In this document: positions 60,519 to 64,000 of the stretch, piece after piece
Numbering within the stretch: position 1 is the stretch's first letter
Layout of the letters: each line of letters begins with the position of its first letter
NCBI RefSeq assembly: GCF_000981505.1
Contig: NZ_LN827929.1
Location: 682,001 to 746,000, forward strand
Direction of reading: 5' to 3'
Source: Candidatus Methylopumilus planktonicus
GTDB lineage: Bacteria > Pseudomonadota > Gammaproteobacteria > Burkholderiales > Methylophilaceae
DNA: 64,000 bases
The notes under the pieces: model-generated
What the model was told of the DNA's origin: nothing
Seen by the model: only the letters and a program-made list of their open reading frames with translations
The model's database searches: none
Position numbers and translations under genes: made by a program

Positions 60519-61721
60519 ATGCAAAAAAATATAGTAATCATTGGAGCTGGTATTACAGGCTGTTCATTAGCACATTTTTTAGCAAATACCGGATGGGATG
60601 TCACATTATTAGAGAGCCAAGATGATATAGCGTCTGGGGGTTCGGGAAATCCAGTGGCAGCAATTTATCCCAAATTTATGCTTAACGATAAGGCATACAA
60701 TGATTTCATGCTAAAAAGTTTTATGTTTACGACAGCATGGATAGATAAATTAGGTCTAAATAAAGATGATTATCGATTTGATGGTGCGATTGAAATTTTA
60801 GAGGAAGCATATTCCCATAAATTAGAAATTAATTTTTCAAGTGGAAGTGTAGACCAAGAAAAAATTTTAATATCAATAGATAAACCAATACTTAAAAAAT
60901 ATTTAATGAATCAGGATTTAAGTGGGCTTCTCTTCCATAGAGGAGGCTGGGTAAATCCAATAGCCCTATGTCGGCATTTAGTAAATCATTCAAATATTAA
61001 AGTACTCACAAACCAGAAAATAATATCGATTGAAAAATTAAATAATGAATGGACACTTAAGACAAAAAATCAGAAAATTTTCAAAAGCGATCATGTTGCC
61101 ATTTGTAATGCAGCATATCTGCATCAATTTGACTTAACTCAACATTTACATACCGATGCTTTCCGAGGACAGATCAATTGGGTAAATTCAACACCATTTC
61201 AAATGCCTTCTATCGTGATCTGTGATGAGGGATACGTGGCGCCACTCATGCAAAATAAGCATATTTTTGGTGCAACTTATGGCATGAATGACTTTAATAA
61301 GGACTTAAGATTAAGCGATACAAAAAAGAATATCGCTTCAATAAAAAAAATACATCGAGAATTTCATAATTATTGTTTAGCGCAAAAAACAATTTCTGGG
61401 AGAGTGTCTTGGCGAGCATCTACAAAAGATAGAAAGCCTTATGTAGGTCGCGTATTTAATAATGAATTATTTAAAAAAATGCGTGTGAGAGAGCTGGCTC
61501 AGACAGATCAACTCCCATGGCTGGACAATTTGTATGTTGCGAGTGGATTTGGCTCCAGAGGCTTTACGTTTGCCCCCTACTGCACCTTCGTCCTCGCTAA
61601 TTTAATCAACAAAAAATTATCTAAAGATGATAAAGGAACACTCAATTACACAAATCCGGAAAGATATAGGCTCAAAAAAATGAGTTTAAAAAAAGCAGCA
61701 AGTCGTATTTTTAAGGTATAA
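60519..61721 (+). CDS. mnmC: FAD-dependent MnmC C-terminal-type oxidase
   Basis: Resembles the oxidase half of MnmC, which removes the carboxymethyl group during 5-methylaminomethyl-2-thiouridine synthesis on tRNA. FAD motif VIIGAGITGCSLAHFLANTGW, the conserved SGGSGNPVAAIYPKF, CNAAYLHQF, and GRVSWRASTKDRKPYVG with ASGFGSRGF. 400 residues. The methyltransferase half is absent; in E. coli both are one protein. It may be paired elsewhere with a separate MnmD, or act on another substrate. The neighbouring TPR-GT41 gene starts 8 bases after its stop. Confidence 0.8.
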   Translation: MQKNIVIIGAGITGCSLAHFLANTGWDVTLLESQDDIASGGSGNPVAAIYPKFMLNDKAYNDFMLKSFMFTTAWIDKLGLNKDDYRFDGAIEILEEAYSHKLEINFSSGSVDQEKILISIDKPILKKYLMNQDLSGLLFHRGGWVNPIALCRHLVNHSNIKVLTNQKIISIEKLNNEWTLKTKNQKIFKSDHVAICNAAYLHQFDLTQHLHTDAFRGQINWVNSTPFQMPSIVICDEGYVAPLMQNKHIFGATYGMNDFNKDLRLSDTKKNIASIKKIHREFHNYCLAQKTISGRVSWRASTKDRKPYVGRVFNNELFKKMRVRELAQTDQLPWLDNLYVASGFGSRGFTFAPYCTFVLANLINKKLSKDDKGTLNYTNPERYRLKKMSLKKAASRIFKV

Positions 61722-61729
61722 ATTTAATC

Positions 61730-63586
61730 ATGTCAAAATCCCTTATTGATCTTGCAAAAAAATATGAAGAAGAAGGCGATCTTGTAAGTGCCATAGAGGT
61801 TCTTACAAAAGCACTTCAAGCTAAACCTAACGATCTGTTTATTCAATTAGAATTAGGGAATCTTTGTACTTTAAACAAACAATTTGTTGATGCAGTAGGA
61901 TATTTCCGAAATTCCTATATGGCTTTCAAAGATAATCTTGATATTAGAAATGCACTATGTTATTCATTGTCAGAGCTCGGTAATGCATACCAAATCCATT
62001 CACAATTTTCATTAGCAGAAGCTTGCTTTGAAGAAGCTATTCAATACGAAAAAAATAATTGGACTTATTATTACAATTTAGCCAATGCAAAAGATAAACT
62101 TCAAAAGAGAGATGAGGCTTATCAATGCTACCAAAAAGCATTAAATCTTAACGATGAGGATGCTGACCTCTGGAACAATTTAGGTAATGCAGAGCGTGAA
62201 TTAGGTCACTTAGATAAAGCCGTAGCCTCTTATGAGCGCGCATTGTCTATCAATCCCCTCTTGTTCCACGCTTACCTTCATCTCGCCCATCAAAAACAGC
62301 ACATGTGTGATTGGCATGGGATTGATCAGCTTTTTCAAAAAATATGCTCTATTGTGAATACAAATCCCAAAGCGCTCATTTCCCCGTTCGCTTTTATTTC
62401 AAATCCATTCTCTTCATCTCAAGAGCAAATGGTATGCGCAAATCAGTGGACGCAAAATCACTACAAAGCCCAGTCATTCCAAAAAGGCAAATGGAAAAGA
62501 AAAAATAAAATCCGTATTGGGTATTTGTCATCAGACTTTAAGTTACATCCCTTATATTTTTTAATACGCGACGTTATTAAATATCACGATCGTGATATTT
62601 TCGATATTTACGCTTACGATGCGACCCCAAGCGAAAATACAAATGAACGAACTACACTTATTGGTTTATTTGATCATTATCGTGATATCTCATGTACCAA
62701 TGATGGAAGCGCTGTGACTCTTATCAATCATGATGAAATTGACATATTGATAGATTTAACCGGTTATACGAATAACAGTCGAGCATTTATTGCCCCACAA
62801 CTTAAAAACACAATCACTATCAATTGGCTTGGTTACCCCGGCACAATGGGTTTGACAGGAGAAAAATCACTCTATGAATTTATCTTGGCTGATAATTTTA
62901 TTATTCCTGAAGCTGATGAAAAATATTATGCAGAATCTATTCTAAGACTGCCCTTTGCCTATCAACCGAATATAGAAAATCGTAGCCAATCGAATGATAA
63001 AAATCGGCAAGATTATGGCATTCCTTCGGACGCTTTTGTATATTGCGCTTTTAATCAATCGTTCAAAATTACAGAAGTCATATTCAAAGCCTGGCTTACG
63101 CTTTTACAAAAATATCCAAAAAGCATTCTCTGGTTAACGCATTCCAATAAATGGGCTTCAGATCAACTAAAAAGGTTTGCGGAGACACATAGTATTAAAT
63201 CTGAAAGAATTATTTTCGCGACACGCGTTCCTAATGAGGAACATATCGCTCGCCATGCCTTAGCAGATATTTATTTAGACACCCTGCCTTATAACGCTCA
63301 CACTTCAGCCAGCGATGCCTTATCTATGAATTTACCAATTGTGACACTTAAGGGTAAAACATTCCCTTCAAGGGTGGCAGGAAGTTTACTTCATAGCTTA
63401 AATCTAGATGAGCTAATTACAGAGGATATTGAGAGCTACATTCGATGCGCTTCGAAGCTCACTGAAGATTCAACATATAGACAGGACTTAATTCACAGAC
63501 TGAAAGAAGCCAAATCAACTTCACCAAACTTCCAGCCTCGCTTATTTGTAAAAAAATTGGAAAGTATCTATCAAGAAATTATTTAA
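61730..63586 (+). CDS. TPR-GT41 protein (O-GlcNAc transferase-like)
   Basis: Tetratricopeptide repeats (about 4-200; AIEVLTKALQAKPNDLFIQ, AYQCYQKALNLNDEDADLW, AVASYERALSINPLLFHAY) joined to a GT41 catalytic region (from about 255): KIRIGYLSSDFKLHPLYFL, YRDISC, ILIDLTGYTNNSR, INWLGYPGTMG, AFNQSFKITEVIF, and LADIYLDTLPYNAHTSASDAL. The order and the LGYPGT and DTLPYN-type motifs match O-GlcNAc transferases. 618 residues. It would add a sugar to serine/threonine of other proteins or to a glycan; the target is unknown. No membrane segment. Confidence 0.88.
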   Translation: MSKSLIDLAKKYEEEGDLVSAIEVLTKALQAKPNDLFIQLELGNLCTLNKQFVDAVGYFRNSYMAFKDNLDIRNALCYSLSELGNAYQIHSQFSLAEACFEEAIQYEKNNWTYYYNLANAKDKLQKRDEAYQCYQKALNLNDEDADLWNNLGNAERELGHLDKAVASYERALSINPLLFHAYLHLAHQKQHMCDWHGIDQLFQKICSIVNTNPKALISPFAFISNPFSSSQEQMVCANQWTQNHYKAQSFQKGKWKRKNKIRIGYLSSDFKLHPLYFLIRDVIKYHDRDIFDIYAYDATPSENTNERTTLIGLFDHYRDISCTNDGSAVTLINHDEIDILIDLTGYTNNSRAFIAPQLKNTITINWLGYPGTMGLTGEKSLYEFILADNFIIPEADEKYYAESILRLPFAYQPNIENRSQSNDKNRQDYGIPSDAFVYCAFNQSFKITEVIFKAWLTLLQKYPKSILWLTHSNKWASDQLKRFAETHSIKSERIIFATRVPNEEHIARHALADIYLDTLPYNAHTSASDALSMNLPIVTLKGKTFPSRVAGSLLHSLNLDELITEDIESYIRCASKLTEDSTYRQDLIHRLKEAKSTSPNFQPRLFVKKLESIYQEII

Positions 63587-64000
63587 TTTTGCGCAGAAAG
63601 AATCACGCCAGCAATAATCAAAATTCCCCCTAGCCACTCTTTAAGTGCAATACTTTCACCTACAAGAAAATAAGATGAAATTGCAGCAACCACAATTTCA
63701 AATAGAAAAAAACTAGATGCTTCCACTGCTTTAATTTGCGTGACACCAAATTGTACAAGCAAAGTTGACAAAAATAAGCTTAATGCAATCATCATCATTA
63801 TCGCAGCATCAACTGGCCTGAAAAAATCTAATGTTGGCATAGTATTTTTATCAAACATGATGCATATCATGGCTACTACGATCACACCAAGCCAAATTGC
63901 TAATGCTTTTTGATTGACTGTCATATGTGCATGTTTCCTTGTCATCACATTAGTAATTGCAAAACCTAAGCCGGAGCTAAGAGCTAACCAATCACTCTTT
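63583..64000 (-). CDS. EamA/DMT-family transporter, C-terminal part (5' end outside window)
   Basis: The frame is open to the window edge on the minus strand, continuing upstream of an internal GTG/ATG as DWLALSSGLGFAITNV. Five hydrophobic segments follow; the last (IVVAAISSYFLVGESIALKEW-LGG-ILIIAGVIL) is the second EamA repeat's end with the typical E-x-W-GG. Substrate unknown. It overlaps the convergent TPR-GT41 gene by 4 bases. Confidence 0.85.
   Translation of the reverse strand, partial: KSDWLALSSGLGFAITNVMTRKHAHMTVNQKALAIWLGVIVVAMICIMFDKNTMPTLDFFRPVDAAIMMMIALSLFLSTLLVQFGVTQIKAVEASSFFLFEIVVAAISSYFLVGESIALKEWLGGILIIAGVILSAQN

Overview
The window looks like a low-GC, streamlined betaproteobacterial chromosome. 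The best guess is a planktonic methylotroph of the Methylophilaceae (OM43 / Candidatus Methylopumilus type). Support comes from gene order and composition: rpsF-priB-rpsR-rplI, map/rpsB-tsf-pyrH-frr-uppS-cdsA-dxr-rseP-bamA-skp-lpxD-fabZ-lpxA-lpxB-rnhB, yceD-rpmF-plsX-fabHDG-acpP-fabF-pabC-mltG-tmk-holB-tatD and smc-zipA-ligA are typical of Betaproteobacteria. The DNA is AT-rich, spacers are very short, neighbouring genes often overlap (including at convergent 3' ends), and a methanol-dehydrogenase-fold PQQ-type protein is present. The taxonomic call is inference; no rRNA gene is in the window.

Layout. 1-6137: end of uvrB, the S6/PriB/S18/L9 operon, dnaB, alr, radA. 6119-7830 (minus): a squalene-type pair hpnC-hpnD. 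7882-9286: a purine-nucleoside phosphorylase-family enzyme of methylthio salvage, peptide deformylase, tRNA-Ser. 9483-12105: a small accessory-looking pair, a Baeyer-Villiger-type flavoprotein and O-acetylhomoserine sulfhydrylase. 12169-17769 (minus): a 730-residue protein that is two complete GT4 glycosyltransferases in one frame, glnD, map. 17933-31940: translation, then isoprenoid, phospholipid, outer-membrane and lipid A genes in one long plus-strand run. 31929-36501 (minus): an RsmI paralogue, Maf, and a two-subunit biotin carboxylase/carboxyltransferase (pyruvate carboxylase type). 36613-48543: fatty acid synthesis and the mltG-tmk-holB-tatD run, ending in three small poorly known genes. 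48604-56031 (minus): TPR protein, ligA, zipA, smc. 56109-57427: queF, tRNA-Ala, tRNA-Glu, ppa. 57431-60405 (minus): unknown protein, pseudouridine synthase, PQQ-fold lipoprotein. 60519-64000: free-standing MnmC oxidase domain, TPR-GT41 (OGT-like) protein, and the end of an EamA transporter cut by the window edge.

Most of the window is core metabolism: envelope building (UppS, CdsA, BamA, Skp, RseP, Lpx, Fab), replication (DnaB, PriB, LigA, SMC, HolB) and translation. I found no CRISPR array, prophage, insertion sequence, toxin-antitoxin or defence island. The observations that most deserve a second look are the PQQ-fold lipoprotein whose metal-ligand Glu and catalytic Asp positions read Arg and Gly, the in-frame double glycosyltransferase whose second half starts at an ATA codon where a Met would be expected, an HpnC homologue with Gly in its second Asp-rich motif, and the flavoprotein-MetY pair beside tRNA-Ser. 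No intergenic stretch exceeds 300 bases; the longest (9287-9482, about 196 bases) holds only an 8-base inverted repeat.
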